NCBI RefSeq assembly: GCF_028858535.1
Contig: NZ_JAPMOU010000001.1
Location: 310,001 to 374,000 of the forward strand
Source of the DNA: Spartinivicinus poritis
GTDB lineage: Bacteria > Pseudomonadota > Gammaproteobacteria > Pseudomonadales > Zooshikellaceae
DNA: 64,000 nt
Reading direction: 5' to 3'
Position 1 is the stretch's first letter; every line of letters begins with the position of its first letter. Below, one piece after another: positions 8,594-19,452 of the stretch. The translations under genes were made by a program, and so were the position numbers. Under the pieces are notes generated by a model that worked only from the letters and a program-made list of their open reading frames with translations, had not been told where the DNA came from and ran no database searches.

Positions 8594-9697
8594 TCACGAC
8601 AAAAGTGCAGATAGTACTTTAAGAAAAGCTTCATTTTCTGCAGGTGCTCCTACCGTCACTCTTAAGCAACCAGTAAGCAGTGGGTGAGCACCATCAAGGC
8701 ATTTAATTAAAACACCTTCTTTTATGAGTGCTTGATGCAACGCTTTAGCAGGTACTGTAAGGCTTCGGAATAACAGAAAATTGGCTTGGCTTGGCCAGAC
8801 GGTAATTCCTTCAAGCTGCTGAAGAGACTCAAACAGCCGCTCGCGATCTACCACTAATTGGGTTATTTGCTCAGCCAGCTGGTTGTAGTGCAATAACGCA
8901 AACTGAGCACTGACCTGGGTCAGTTGATTAATATTGTAAGGCAACCTCACTTTATTAAGTTCATTGATCCAACCAGGATGCCCCACTAAAAAGCCCAGCC
9001 TTAAACCAGCTAAGCCTACTTTGGATAATGTACGCATGACCACCAGGTTGCTATAGTCTGCTAGCAGTGTTAGAGCATTGCTCTCAGCAAAAGCCAAATA
9101 AGCTTCATCAACCACTACCAAGCCAGGTGACGCTTCTATTATTCGACGTACCTTTTCCTCACCAAATAAATTACCTGTTGGGTTATTGGGCTGGGCTAGG
9201 AAAACTACGCCAGGCTGATGAGCTTCGATTGCATCCAACATTGCTGTCAAATCCAACGTAAAGTCATTACCCAGTGGGACGCCCACATAGTTGACCCTAA
9301 GGAACTTGGCGATCATCTCGTACATAACGAAACTGGGCTCAGGTGACAACACTGTTAAGTTATCAGCAGCCAACGCTGCAATAATGATTTGAATCAGTTC
9401 ATCTGAGCCGTTACCTAACAGCACGTCATAACGCTGATCTATCCCAAATACTTCCTTTAATCCAGCAACAACACTTTTTCCCGATGGATCTGGATAGCGA
9501 TTTAGCGACTGTTGTTGCATTTCCGCTAGCCACTGCTGCTTTAGTTCTTCCTCCCAGGTATAGGGGTTCTCCATTGCATCAAGCTTGATTAGCCCTGAAG
9601 CATCAGCAACCTGGTAAGCTTTAAGCGACTGAATATCAGAACGAACCCACTTTTCTACTCGTGCCTGGACAGCCTGATCAAGTTCTTTTTGTGGCAT
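8594..9697 (-). CDS. hisC: Histidinol-phosphate aminotransferase
   Basis: PLP enzyme converting imidazole-acetol phosphate + glutamate to histidinol phosphate + 2-oxoglutarate. 367 residues, fold type I. Visible motifs: KLDAMENPY at the N-terminus (substrate side), LGNGSDELI, AQPNNPTGN (171-174, cofactor side), VVDEAYLAF (D197 and Y200) and the PLP lysine K226 in TLSKVGLAGLRLG. ATG start at 9695-9697, two bases after the hisD stop, so it is co-translated with hisD. It is the last gene of the murA-hisG-hisD-hisC run, with the hairpin at 8549-8583 behind it. Confidence 0.95.
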   Translation of the reverse strand: MPQKELDQAVQARVEKWVRSDIQSLKAYQVADASGLIKLDAMENPYTWEEELKQQWLAEMQQQSLNRYPDPSGKSVVAGLKEVFGIDQRYDVLLGNGSDELIQIIIAALAADNLTVLSPEPSFVMYEMIAKFLRVNYVGVPLGNDFTLDLTAMLDAIEAHQPGVVFLAQPNNPTGNLFGEEKVRRIIEASPGLVVVDEAYLAFAESNALTLLADYSNLVVMRTLSKVGLAGLRLGFLVGHPGWINELNKVRLPYNINQLTQVSAQFALLHYNQLAEQITQLVVDRERLFESLQQLEGITVWPSQANFLLFRSLTVPAKALHQALIKEGVLIKCLDGAHPLLTGCLRVTVGAPAENEAFLKVLSALLS

Positions 9698-9699
9698 AC

Positions 9700-11022
9700 T
9701 TATTCTCCCATGCTCTGCTTGTCGATCCGAAACTCAGCAGAACGCGCATGAGCAGTTAACCCTTCTCCTCTAGCCAGTACTGAAGCCACTAGACCAGCTT
9801 TTGTCGCACCCTTAGCACTAAAGTTAATAATAGAAGAACGCTTCTCAAAGTCGTAAACACCTAATGGAGATGAGAAGCGTGCAGTACCAGAGGTAGGCAA
9901 CACGTGATTTGGACCTGCACAGTAATCACCCAGTGCTTCAGGGGTATGTCGGCCCATGAAAATTGCCCCAGCATGACGAATTACAGGCAGGTATTGTTCA
10001 GGGTTTTCAATTGATAGTTCCAAGTGCTCAGGCGCAATACGATTAGTAATCTCAATAGCTTCATCGATATCAGCAACCTGAATTAAAGCGCCTCGACAAG
10101 ATAGCGACTGACGAATAATCTCTGCCCGCTCCATTTCAGGTAACAGCTTATTGATGCTACTTTCAACTGCCTCTAAATAGCTGCTGTCAGGTGAAATTAA
10201 AATCGCTTGAGCATCTTCATCATGTTCCGCTTGGGAAAACAAATCCATTGCAATCCAATCTGGGTTGGTTTTGCCATCACACACCACCAGAATCTCAGAT
10301 GGCCCAGCAATCATGTCGATACCAACCTGACCAAAGACCATTCGCTTTGCTGTTGCTACATAAATATTGCCAGGCCCTACTATCTTGTCGACGCTGGGGA
10401 TAGTTGCAGTGCCATACGCTAGGGCAGCTACCGCCTGTGCACCTCCCACTCGAAATACCTTATCTACCCCAGCAATTGCAGCAGCGGCTAAAACCAGTGC
10501 ATTGACTTGGTCATCGGGAGTCGGCACCACCATGATTACTTCTTTTACTCCTGCAACTTTGGCAGGAATCACATTCATCAGTACTGAAGAAGGATAAGCC
10601 GCTTTACCTCCTGGTACATAGACCCCCACTCGATCTAAGGGCATTACCTGCTGGCCAAGAATAGTGCCGTCTAGTTCAGCGTATTGCCAAGAGCAGCTCT
10701 TCTGTTCTTCATGATATTGGCGAATTCGGCTCGCAGCCTCTGTTAGTGCTTGTTTTTGCTCAAAAGATATTTGCTCTAACGCCGCTTGTAACGCTTCGGG
10801 AGAGATAGCTAACTCCTCCACTGAGTCAACTGAGAGACGATCAAATTGATTGGTATACTTTATTAATGCCTCATCTCCATGCTGTCTGATCTGATTGATA
10901 ATTTCTGCGACGGTTTGATTAACATTCAGGTCAGAAACGGCTTCCCACTTAAGCAACTCGTCTAACTGCTGGTTAAACGACTCAGCCGATGAATTTAACC
11001 GGGTAATAGACACACCAGACAC
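9700..11022 (-). CDS. hisD: Histidinol dehydrogenase
   Basis: Zinc enzyme carrying out the last two steps of histidine synthesis (histidinol to histidinal to histidine, two NAD+). 440 residues, usual length. Active-site segments are intact: [12 protein letters not shown] (NAD/substrate), [13 protein letters not shown] (zinc Gln/His), RIAPEHLEL (catalytic Glu-His), [13 protein letters not shown] (Asp/His) and EGLTAHARS near the C-terminus. The start is a GTG at 11020-11022; another GTG lies three codons in, so the exact N-terminus is uncertain by a few residues. Confidence 0.96.
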   Translation of the reverse strand: MSGVSITRLNSSAESFNQQLDELLKWEAVSDLNVNQTVAEIINQIRQHGDEALIKYTNQFDRLSVDSVEELAISPEALQAALEQISFEQKQALTEAASRIRQYHEEQKSCSWQYAELDGTILGQQVMPLDRVGVYVPGGKAAYPSSVLMNVIPAKVAGVKEVIMVVPTPDDQVNALVLAAAAIAGVDKVFRVGGAQAVAALAYGTATIPSVDKIVGPGNIYVATAKRMVFGQVGIDMIAGPSEILVVCDGKTNPDWIAMDLFSQAEHDEDAQAILISPDSSYLEAVESSINKLLPEMERAEIIRQSLSCRGALIQVADIDEAIEITNRIAPEHLELSIENPEQYLPVIRHAGAIFMGRHTPEALGDYCAGPNHVLPTSGTARFSSPLGVYDFEKRSSIINFSAKGATKAGLVASVLARGEGLTAHARSAEFRIDKQSMGE

Positions 11023-11065
11023 TGTTGGAACCTCTTATATAAATGGTACTGCTTGTAATACTAAT

Positions 11066-11710
11066 TTATTGGTTATTACTTGTGTTTAGTACAGCTTGTT
11101 TAAGTCCATCTATTATTTCCTTTAACTCGTGGTGCTTCACTTTCATGGCTGCTTTATTAACTACTAACCGAGAGCTGATATGAGCTATTAATTCCTGTGG
11201 CTCTAAGCCATTAGCCCTGAGTGTGTTACCCGTATCAACCACATCAATAATCTTATCTGCCAAACCAACCAAAGGAGCCAGCTCCATAGAGCCATATAGC
11301 TTGATAATATCCACCTGCTTACCCTGCTCGGCATAATAGCGCTTGGCAATATTGACAAACTTAGTCGCCACTTTAAGCCGACCTGGCCTAGGCTCTCGCC
11401 CCACTGGTCCTGCCGTCATTAGCTTGCATTGGGCAATTTTTAAATCGAGAGGCTCATACAAGGCCTGACTACCATGCTCAAGCAACACATCTTTGCCTGA
11501 TACCCCCAGATCAGCAGCGCCATACTCTACATAAGTGGGCACATCAGTAGCACGAACAATAAGTAAATTAATATGAGAATGGTTGGTAGGAAAAATCAGC
11601 TTGCGACTATTAAGGTCTTCGGTAGGCTCTATACCAGCTTGTTTTAATAGGGGTAAGGTTTCTTTTAAAATTCGCCCTTTAGAAAGGGCGATCATAATTG
11701 ATTGTTTCAT
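11066..11710 (-). CDS. hisG: ATP phosphoribosyltransferase, short form
   Basis: First committed step of histidine biosynthesis: ATP + PRPP to phosphoribosyl-ATP. 214 residues, the short form that lacks the C-terminal allosteric domain and, in this family, needs HisZ for activity and histidine feedback. Motifs: [16 protein letters not shown] at the N-terminus, [22 protein letters not shown], and the PRPP loop [16 protein letters not shown]. No hisZ is in the window; in pseudomonads it lies elsewhere. Located between murA (18-base gap) and hisD (43-base gap). Confidence 0.95.
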   Translation of the reverse strand: MKQSIMIALSKGRILKETLPLLKQAGIEPTEDLNSRKLIFPTNHSHINLLIVRATDVPTYVEYGAADLGVSGKDVLLEHGSQALYEPLDLKIAQCKLMTAGPVGREPRPGRLKVATKFVNIAKRYYAEQGKQVDIIKLYGSMELAPLVGLADKIIDVVDTGNTLRANGLEPQELIAHISSRLVVNKAAMKVKHHELKEIIDGLKQAVLNTSNNQ

Positions 11711-11728
11711 GCCTTGGTTTCGACTACG

Positions 11729-13015
<1,287 letters not shown>

Positions 13016-13052
13016 TCAATAAATAGTCAGGCTATGTTGTTCTACTGGTTTA

Positions 13053-13292
13053 TCAAGCCTGAGCTTGCCAGTCAGCCACACTACAAAACTTCATAGTCAC
13101 TGCATGAATTGCACCAGAGGTAATAGCCTCATTTAAAAGTGCATAAACTTGCTGTTGGCGCTTTACAGGGGAAAGTGCCATTAGTTCATCACTAACTAAT
13201 GTTAATTGAAAGTTACAGCCTTCACCTGCCACCACAACTTCAGTATTGGGCAAAGTTGACTCTAATAGCTGCTTAACTTCTAATGCCTGCAC
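13053..13292 (-). CDS. ibaG: BolA-family protein IbaG
   Basis: Small BolA/IbaG-type protein, about 79 residues. BolA-family proteins bind monothiol glutaredoxins with a [2Fe-2S] cluster; IbaG is linked to acid stress. Core features seen: TEVVVAGEGCNFQLTLVSDEL, SPVKRQQQVYALL and the C-terminal IHAVTMKF. I place the start at the GTG at 13290-13292 because an AGGAG sits 7 bases upstream (13300-13304 on the complement); the frame remains open eight codons further, to another GTG, which would bury that site. It lies between mlaB and murA. Confidence 0.88.
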   Translation of the reverse strand: MQALEVKQLLESTLPNTEVVVAGEGCNFQLTLVSDELMALSPVKRQQQVYALLNEAITSGAIHAVTMKFCSVADWQAQA

Positions 13293-13299
13293 TTGTCTT

Positions 13300-13304
13300 C
13301 TCCT
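13300..13304 (-). promoter_or_regulatory. Shine-Dalgarno deciding the ibaG start
   Basis: AGGAG on the minus strand, 7-base spacing to the GTG at 13292. Confidence 0.6.
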
Positions 13305-13316
13305 GATCCTGAGCAC

Positions 13317-13605
13317 CCTTAAAGTAAAGGTTATACCAGGGTGCTTTCTAAATATTTAAATATCAGTATGTTTAAATAATAATCTGCTATGAAGTTACTG
13401 CTTCAAGAAAGGGCGGTTATGATATATAAAAACAAGCAAAAAGGCGAAAACTGACACACCTTTTTGGAAGCCTTTTCCTATTTTGGTGCCAAAATAGGAA
13501 GGGTTTAGGGCAAAGCAAGAAAGGCTGTTAAAAGCTTTAGATAAGCCTCCATTGCTGAAGGCTCCAATTTCACTTCAAAATGCTGTGTGATAAGGCACGG
13601 GCCTA
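13317..13605. other. Gap between mlaB and ibaG with a 26-bp perfect palindrome
   Basis: The Mla operon and ibaG-murA run in the same direction but are separated by about 300 bases. The main feature is a perfect inverted repeat at 13475-13500 (12-bp arms, 2-base spacer). The flanks 13440-13560 have no open frame. Because it is followed by no clear T-run, it may be an operator, an RNA processing hairpin or part of a dispersed repeat rather than a simple terminator. Confidence 0.5.
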
Positions 13606-13914
13606 CTATGCCTGCTGAATTGGCAGCACAGTATCCAAGCCACTGACCCTAGCTAAGTCATAGAGATCAGTAGGCATATTGACAATCGATAAGTTTATTG
13701 AAAGGTGATGGGCTTGACGCATCCAGGAAAGTAACACTGATAAGGCCGCACTGCCTGCTTCTCTGACCTCAGACAAATCTACTGTACAGTTACCAGCCTG
13801 TTTAATTAATAGCTCACGCCCTTGCTGCTCAATGGTTGCTGCAGCCCTAAAGGTAACACTCCCGACCAGCTTTAACTGACCAGGAGCGGTTGAAAGCACT
13901 TCACCGTCAACCAC
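13606..13914 (-). CDS. mlaB: MlaB, STAS-domain subunit of the Mla phospholipid transporter
   Basis: Cytoplasmic subunit of the MlaFEDB inner-membrane complex, which moves phospholipids between inner and outer membrane to keep outer-leaflet asymmetry. 102 residues, a single STAS fold. The segment CTVDLSEVREAGSAALSVLL aligns with the STAS loop of E. coli MlaB; the functional Thr52 there appears to be Ser here (S55). The GTG start overlaps the mlaC stop by one base (TAGTG), so it is translationally coupled. Confidence 0.88.
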   Translation of the reverse strand: MVDGEVLSTAPGQLKLVGSVTFRAAATIEQQGRELLIKQAGNCTVDLSEVREAGSAALSVLLSWMRQAHHLSINLSIVNMPTDLYDLARVSGLDTVLPIQQA

Positions 13915-14588
13915 TAAGACTTACCCTTTTCATTTGCAGCTTTCATAATGTCAGTCCAGTTATTGATAACTTGCTGCAAATCACCTTTATTCTGCTGCAT
14001 CGCTTCAGAAAATTGAGTTCTGAATAGTTTTCCAATGTTAATGCCATTGACAATCACATTGCGCATTTTCCACTGATCAACCTTTTTGTCTTTGAACATA
14101 GTGTAAGTCAGTGGATAAGTGACTCCATCTGCAGCATGAATTGTCATGTTGACAGGCACCCTCTTTTTCTTGAGAGTCGCTTTATTTACCGGGTGTACTT
14201 CTATTTTTTCATTGTCATACTTCAGCAGTGCCTTACCATAAAACTCGACCATGCTCATTTTAAATGCTTCGGTGAACTGAACAACTTGTTTGTCTGAAGC
14301 ATTTTTAGAGTATTTAATACTCATTACTCCTCGAGCAATTACATCAAAAGCAACCACAGGCTCAAGTACTTCTAGTAGCTGAGAATAAAACTTATCTGGT
14401 GTTTTTTTATAGCTTTGCTTGCCTGCTTTAATCACAGCTAGCATTTTATCTGTTGCTGTTTTAACTGTTGCATCAGGGCTTTCATCAGCATAAACGGGAG
14501 CTAAAGTTGTGACTGCTAACAACCAGCTAAAAGCCAACACTAGCTTTATTAACCACTGTTTTGAAACGTATTGAGACATCACTTTCAT
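13914..14588 (-). CDS. mlaC: MlaC, periplasmic phospholipid carrier
   Basis: Soluble periplasmic shuttle between the outer-membrane MlaA-porin complex and MlaFEDB. 224 residues with a signal peptide (hydrophobic stretch about 16-31, likely cleavage after VYA near residue 34). The Tol_Tol_Ttg2 domain is recognised by FYSQLLEVLEPVVAFDVIARGVM, VQFTEAFKMSMVEFYGKALLKY and the late VDQWKMRNVIVNGINIGKLFR. ATG start at 14586-14588, 18 bases downstream of mlaD. Confidence 0.93.
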   Translation of the reverse strand: MKVMSQYVSKQWLIKLVLAFSWLLAVTTLAPVYADESPDATVKTATDKMLAVIKAGKQSYKKTPDKFYSQLLEVLEPVVAFDVIARGVMSIKYSKNASDKQVVQFTEAFKMSMVEFYGKALLKYDNEKIEVHPVNKATLKKKRVPVNMTIHAADGVTYPLTYTMFKDKKVDQWKMRNVIVNGINIGKLFRTQFSEAMQQNKGDLQQVINNWTDIMKAANEKGKS

Positions 14589-14606
14589 AGAGCTTCCTTA
14601 AGCCAA

Positions 14607-15077
14607 TTAATTACTATCAGTTTGCTTGACTGTATTTAGTAGGAATTTTCCTATTAAATCTTCCAATATCAGTGCCGACTGAGTGTCTTCGAGCTCATCA
14701 CCATCATCCAGGAACTCTTCCTCCCCACCCACACTAATGCCTATATATTGTTCTCCCAAAAGACCAGCAGTTAGTATGCTTGCTGTACTATCTAGCGGGA
14801 TATTTTTAACATCACTATGAATATCCATTACCACTTTGGCTCGATACAGTTCTTTATCAAGCTTGATATCAACAACTCGGCCAATAGTGACTCCACTCAT
14901 TGAAACCTTGGCTCGTAGGCTTAGTCCTCCGACATTATCGAAGAAAGCATGAACCCGGTAAGTTTGCTGATTATTTTCTATAGACAAGCCGCTCACTTTA
15001 AGTGCTAGCATCACCAGGGCAAAAATCCCTGCTAGCATGAACGCACCGACGCTGATCTCCACCGTTCTCATGCGCAT
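14607..15077 (-). CDS. mlaD: MlaD, MCE-domain subunit of the Mla transporter
   Basis: Periplasm-facing, membrane-anchored MCE protein that forms a hexameric lipid channel on MlaFEDB. 156 residues: one N-terminal transmembrane helix (about 7-28) and one MCE domain (YRVHAFFDNVGGLSLRAKVSMSGVTIGRV, then TAGLLGEQYIGI). Start chosen at the ATG 15075-15077, one base after the mlaE stop, because GGAG at 15087-15090 (complement) is correctly spaced; the frame is open to a TTG at 15092 that would include the ribosome site. A second ATG lies two codons further in. Confidence 0.93.
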   Translation of the reverse strand: MRMRTVEISVGAFMLAGIFALVMLALKVSGLSIENNQQTYRVHAFFDNVGGLSLRAKVSMSGVTIGRVVDIKLDKELYRAKVVMDIHSDVKNIPLDSTASILTAGLLGEQYIGISVGGEEEFLDDGDELEDTQSALILEDLIGKFLLNTVKQTDSN

Positions 15078-15078
15078 C

Positions 15079-15873
15079 TTATAAATCTCCAAACATAACT
15101 GCAGTTAAGATAAAGTCGAGCCCAAGGATAGCCAAGGACGAGTAAACAACGGTTTTTGTAGTTGCACGACTAATGCCTTCCGAAGTAGGAAGAGTGTCGT
15201 AGCCCTGAAAAACCGCGATCCATGTAACAACAAAACCAAACACTAAGCTTTTAATAATGCCGTTTACCACATCATCGCCAAAGTTTACTGTTTGTTGCAT
15301 ATTGCCCCAGAAAGAGCCTTCATCAATCGAAAGCCAATCTACGCCAACCATAGCGCCACCTACGACACCCACCATATTGAAAATGGCAACCAGCAATGGC
15401 ATGGATATAAATCCAGCCCAAAAGCGGGGAGCAACAATTCTTTTTAATGGATCAACCCCTATCATCTCCATACTAGACAGTTGCTCCGTGGCTTTCATTA
15501 GCCCTATTTCAGCAGTCAACGCCGAGCCGGCCCGTCCTGCAAATAATAATGCGGTAACAACTGGTCCCAGCTCACGTACTAAGGTTAATGCTACCATTTG
15601 CCCGACAGCTTCTTGAGAGCCATAGCGAACTAAAATGTTATAGCCTTGAAGGCCAAGCACCATACCAATAAATAAGCCTGAAACAGCGATAATAATGAGC
15701 GATAACACACCAACAGAATAAAGCTGCTGGAGTAACAACTGAAATTTAGAGCCAAAACCTGAGCGACCAAAAATAGCAAGCATCAGATAAATACCTGAGC
15801 GGCCAATCGCTTCTACTTTAAGTAACCCTGCTTGCCCCAGCCGGCGTAAAAAAGCCCAAAAATCATGAATCAC
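15079..15873 (-). CDS. mlaE: MlaE, permease subunit of the Mla phospholipid transporter
   Basis: Integral membrane permease of MlaFEDB, 264 residues, normal length. Recognised by the MlaE/PermE family segments [41 protein letters not shown], and [19 protein letters not shown], which includes the coupling region that contacts MlaF. About five to six membrane helices. The GTG start at 15871-15873 overlaps the mlaF stop (TAGTG), an arrangement repeated between mlaC and mlaB. Confidence 0.95.
   Translation of the reverse strand: MIHDFWAFLRRLGQAGLLKVEAIGRSGIYLMLAIFGRSGFGSKFQLLLQQLYSVGVLSLIIIAVSGLFIGMVLGLQGYNILVRYGSQEAVGQMVALTLVRELGPVVTALLFAGRAGSALTAEIGLMKATEQLSSMEMIGVDPLKRIVAPRFWAGFISMPLLVAIFNMVGVVGGAMVGVDWLSIDEGSFWGNMQQTVNFGDDVVNGIIKSLVFGFVVTWIAVFQGYDTLPTSEGISRATTKTVVYSSLAILGLDFILTAVMFGDL
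15087..15090 (-). promoter_or_regulatory. Shine-Dalgarno deciding the mlaD start
   Basis: GGAG on the minus strand inside the end of mlaE, 9-base spacing to the mlaD ATG. Confidence 0.55.
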
Positions 15874-16685
15874 TAAATACCCCCTCCCATCAAATCATCA
15901 GCATAATTTTGTGCTGGGTAGTGGAAAGGTACCGGACCATCAGGCAAGCCCTGCATAAACTGGGTAATTCTAGGATCATCTGAATTCAATAACGCTTCTG
16001 GCGTACCATGCCCAATTACTTTGGCATCACTAATCAAATATAAGTAATCTGCAATACTGGCTGTTTCATGAATATCGTGAGATACCACAATACTGGTTAA
16101 ATTCAAGGCATCATTTAACATACGTACCAACTGAACCAGCACCCCCATTGCAATAGGGTCCTGACCTACAAATGGCTCATCATACATTATCATTACTGGG
16201 TCTAACGCAATTGCTCGAGCTAAAGCAACACGACGAGCCATCCCCCCAGATAGCTCACTAGGCATTAAGTCTCTCGCACCTCGCAAGCCAACAGCCTGAA
16301 GCTTCATCAATACAATATCATGCACCATTGATTCAGGCAGCTCAGTATGAACCCTAAGCGGAAAGGCTACGTTTTCATAAACACTCATATCCGTGAATAG
16401 AGCGCCACTTTGAAATAGCATGCCCATTTTACTGCGTAGCTCAAATAGCTCTTTACGAGACAGCTTAGGTACGTTCTGTCCATCAACAACGATATCTCCC
16501 GCTTCAGGCCTTAGTTGAGCACCAATTAATCTGAGCAACGTGGTTTTTCCTGTACCACTAGGCCCCATAATGCCCGTTACTTTACCACGAGGAATATCAA
16601 TATTGATGTCATCAAAAATAACCCGATCTCCACGACGATAGCTAAGCCCTTTGATTTCCACAAAGTTATTATCATGAGCCGTCAT
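15873..16685 (-). CDS. mlaF: MlaF, ATPase subunit of the Mla phospholipid transporter
   Basis: ABC ATPase that powers MlaFEDB, cytoplasmic face of the inner membrane. 270 residues. Walker [10 protein letters not shown] near 42-50, Q-loop LFQSGALF, signature [13 protein letters not shown], Walker [11 protein letters not shown]-loop VVSHD. The C-terminal extension ([14 protein letters not shown]) is the tail that in MlaF crosses to the partner protomer and MlaB. ATG start at 16683-16685. First gene of the operon mlaFEDCB; its promoter should lie between 16686 and about 16930. Confidence 0.95.
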   Translation of the reverse strand: MTAHDNNFVEIKGLSYRRGDRVIFDDINIDIPRGKVTGIMGPSGTGKTTLLRLIGAQLRPEAGDIVVDGQNVPKLSRKELFELRSKMGMLFQSGALFTDMSVYENVAFPLRVHTELPESMVHDIVLMKLQAVGLRGARDLMPSELSGGMARRVALARAIALDPVMIMYDEPFVGQDPIAMGVLVQLVRMLNDALNLTSIVVSHDIHETASIADYLYLISDAKVIGHGTPEALLNSDDPRITQFMQGLPDGPVPFHYPAQNYADDLMGGGI

Positions 16686-17053
16686 CAGGTGACCACCTTA
16701 TCCATCAACAACACGTTTATCAGCACCAGTCGTTTATTAAGTATGCGTCTTGCGAGGTATGGTAACACTACTTTAGTAAACTTAGTAAAAGTTAAATTAC
16801 GCTCACACCATAACCTGAACAGTAATTATACAGCCGCTGCGGAGAATAGCATGATCTAGAAGAGGGTCGAATAGGTATCTTTCCTATTTATTAAACAGCA
16901 AGCAGATTTTTTATTTTTATACGCGGAAAGAAATACTACAAAAAGCTGGCTTAAGTAGCCAGCCTATAAAACACACCTCAATTTTGCTTGTTTTTTAATC
17001 AGATCAAGTTTGCGCATATTATTCATTTAACATGCGATTCAATTTTCTGTTAC
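16686..17053. other. Gap between mlaF and the M28 peptidase gene
   Basis: Holds the presumed mlaF promoter (no confident -35/-10 seen) and, at 16940-16963, the terminator of the next gene. No open frame worth calling. Confidence 0.4.
16940..16963 (-). terminator. Terminator of the M28 peptidase gene
   Basis: Perfect 7-bp GC-rich stem (16945-16951 with 16957-16963, 5-nt loop) followed on the minus strand by a T-run. It lies about 90 bases beyond the stop of the peptidase gene. Confidence 0.7.
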
Positions 17054-18724
17054 TTATTTTTTCCAGCTCCACTTTTGATAGTCGCTTTTGTATTTTTTCC
17101 ATACCCCCGTCCAGTCGCCATAATAGCGTCCGAAATGTGTCAAATAAAAGTTAGGGTATGCTAAGTTATTGATTCGACCACCATCTAATTGCCAGCGTTG
17201 ATTCAGCTGCTCTGCTTTACACTCTCCCAGCTCAGCGGTATTCACACCTTTTTTCCAATTTCGCATTATCAAACATTTATTTGGCGCATGCTTAGGATGA
17301 ACCAGGCCTTTACTATCAATACTCCATAGCTGACTAGTAGCTCCAGTACAGTCTCCTGAACTGGCCCGGATTCCTGTTTTACCACTATCGGATAGAATAC
17401 CTAAACAAGTCCCTTTTCCTGTTGATAGTTGCTTATACTTACCATCATCTGGATTGGGGTTTGGATCTGGCTTAGGTGGCTGAGGGTTACCATTACCTGC
17501 ATGCTTAGCCATTTCCACCACAAATGCAGTAGCTAGCTTTGAGAACTTCAATGCATGGTTCGCATTGCCTCCCATTTGATCCAAAGTATCTCGCTCAGTA
17601 TGGATACTTCTATTACTTTGATTAAACTTAGCCTCAAAGGGCATTGATGCAGGAAAGCCATTATTATGCCATGACGCATGATCTGAACAACCATAGCCAC
17701 AGCGAGTATAGCCAACCTTTAATTGAGGCAAGTACTTTTTCGATAACTCCGCAATAAACTTATTTTGCCTGTCATTGGTGTAATCTGAAACTAAATTGAA
17801 ATCATCTTGAGAGCCATTGTAGTTAGTCATATCTAACTGTAATACACCAACAACTTTAGCCCCTTGATTTTTATGTTGACGCGCTATTTCAGAAGAGCCT
17901 CTCAGCCCTACTTCCTCAGCAGCATACCCCATAAATTTAATGGTCTTTTTCGGTTTAAAGTTACTCTCTACTAAAACCCGAATCACTTCCGTAATTGTGG
18001 CAATACCCGAGGCATTATCATCTGCTCCTGGCGCTTTTAGACTAATATTCCGACCATTAATCGAATCCAAATGACCACCGATCACAACAATTTCATCGGG
18101 TGTTTCAGAGCCCTGCCAGGTCATCACCACTGAAGGTTGTTGCCAATCATTATGATCAACTGTTTTTACCGATACCCCAGTTTTATCACCTGCTAGCTTT
18201 TGCCAATAGTCTTTAATCCAATTAGCTGCTTCTACCCCAGTTTTGCTTTTATAATAACGATCATGGTAACGCGACAATTGCTGTATAGTTTCACGAATAC
18301 TGCTTTCTTTGGTTTGACCAATCAGCTTCCTTACCATGTCATCTTCACTGATCTGATAGTTGATAGCAGCAATTGATGCTGGTGGGTTAAATGCATTAGC
18401 AACACCAGAGATAGCCGCCTCAGCAGTCTCATGCTGAATAAAACCACCACAACGTTTTTGCTTCATATGCAAATACAAGCTTAATGCAGTAACTTTTTTA
18501 GGGTGAATAGCAACAATATGTACTTTACCCTGACTAATATTTGCCAGCCGGTCAATTAAACCTTGCTCTGTTTCATAACCAGTAAATAAGCTTGGCATTC
18601 CTTCCTTTACTAACTGATATGCTTCATCATCTACTGTAATCCAAGCAGGTGGCTGCTCACCAGCAAACCCTAGACCACTTAAAGCACCGACTAATGCAAT
18701 TGCGCTAATATTTTTTATCAGCAT
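17054..18724 (-). CDS. Secreted M28 zinc aminopeptidase with C-terminal ricin-type lectin domain
   Basis: 556 residues, predicted exported. Signal peptide (MLIKNISAIALVGALSGLGF, cleavage near residue 21). An N-terminal pro-region (about 25-130) is followed by an M28 catalytic domain (about 140-410) like the Vibrio/Aeromonas leucyl aminopeptidase: zinc ligands H218 (GGHLDS), D235 (GADDNASG), E271 with catalytic E270 (AAEE), D298 and H375 (SIHTERDT). C342 and C346 match the disulfide near the active site. A PKPDPNPNPDD linker leads to a beta-trefoil (about 430-556) with QxW-type repeats (QLWSID, QRWQLDG, QKWSW), probably a carbohydrate-binding targeting module. It sits between mlaF and kdsD, neighbours in Pseudomonas, so it looks inserted. 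Natural substrate unknown. Confidence 0.9.
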   Translation of the reverse strand: MLIKNISAIALVGALSGLGFAGEQPPAWITVDDEAYQLVKEGMPSLFTGYETEQGLIDRLANISQGKVHIVAIHPKKVTALSLYLHMKQKRCGGFIQHETAEAAISGVANAFNPPASIAAINYQISEDDMVRKLIGQTKESSIRETIQQLSRYHDRYYKSKTGVEAANWIKDYWQKLAGDKTGVSVKTVDHNDWQQPSVVMTWQGSETPDEIVVIGGHLDSINGRNISLKAPGADDNASGIATITEVIRVLVESNFKPKKTIKFMGYAAEEVGLRGSSEIARQHKNQGAKVVGVLQLDMTNYNGSQDDFNLVSDYTNDRQNKFIAELSKKYLPQLKVGYTRCGYGCSDHASWHNNGFPASMPFEAKFNQSNRSIHTERDTLDQMGGNANHALKFSKLATAFVVEMAKHAGNGNPQPPKPDPNPNPDDGKYKQLSTGKGTCLGILSDSGKTGIRASSGDCTGATSQLWSIDSKGLVHPKHAPNKCLIMRNWKKGVNTAELGECKAEQLNQRWQLDGGRINNLAYPNFYLTHFGRYYGDWTGVWKKYKSDYQKWSWKK

Positions 18725-19452
18725 GGGGAGTAACCTCGTATTTTCACCGCTACCAAAAAACTAAAGCGATAACAGTGCTTCGCCTTTATGCTAAGAAATA
18801 AATTTTTGGGCAATCACCAAATAATTAAAAACAACTTCAAAACCACCTATTCAAGCGTTAAAATAATTTAATTAACACTCATCAATTAAGTAGTCATCAC
18901 CCCAGTTAACAAAGACCGTAAAATAAAATACCCAGCTATTTCTTAACACCAGATCGCATTTTTCATTTTGACCGTTTAAGCACTCCTATTTGCTTTCAAG
19001 GCTGCGGGATAAGTCGAGGGAATATCCTATCCAATTCATACAATAACTGATGAATAAAGAAAACTTTTTAGTTATTTTATAATAATTAATATTCCTAAAT
19101 TAAATGTGCTGACCAAGCTACATATTAACAGCTAATACAGTGGTTAATATTGAGACAATATTCATGACATCCAGCAAAATATAGCTAACTTATCGCCCTT
19201 CCCATGAAATCACCTCGCCGCGAAATAGAGAAGCGGCTTTCCCTCAATACAAATCTAAACGATCGTTATCTCAAAGCATATATCTCAACTCAAGTAGCAC
19301 AGCTCTCGGTCGATATTTGTTATTATTAGCTGTAGACTTGTGCTCTTAGCTGCTAGCTTGCTCTAACTGTTTATCAGTCGAATATTTTACCTTGCTCAAT
19401 TACGACAAATACCAAATAATTTGCATCTCAAAGCAACTACGTCATTGGAACT
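18725..19452. other. 728-bp AT-rich gap upstream of kdsD
   Basis: Separates the divergent peptidase gene from the Kdo/LPS operon and must contain both promoters. A TTGCTC-17 bp-AATAAT pair around 19392-19420 is a weak sigma-70 candidate for kdsD. A 41-codon frame at 19204-19329 has no ribosome site and no recognisable features, so I do not call it. No repeat or RNA gene seen. Confidence 0.4.

Noticed and set aside
19204-19329. 41-codon frame in the kdsD upstream gap
   Set aside because: No ribosome site, no recognisable pattern, isolated.
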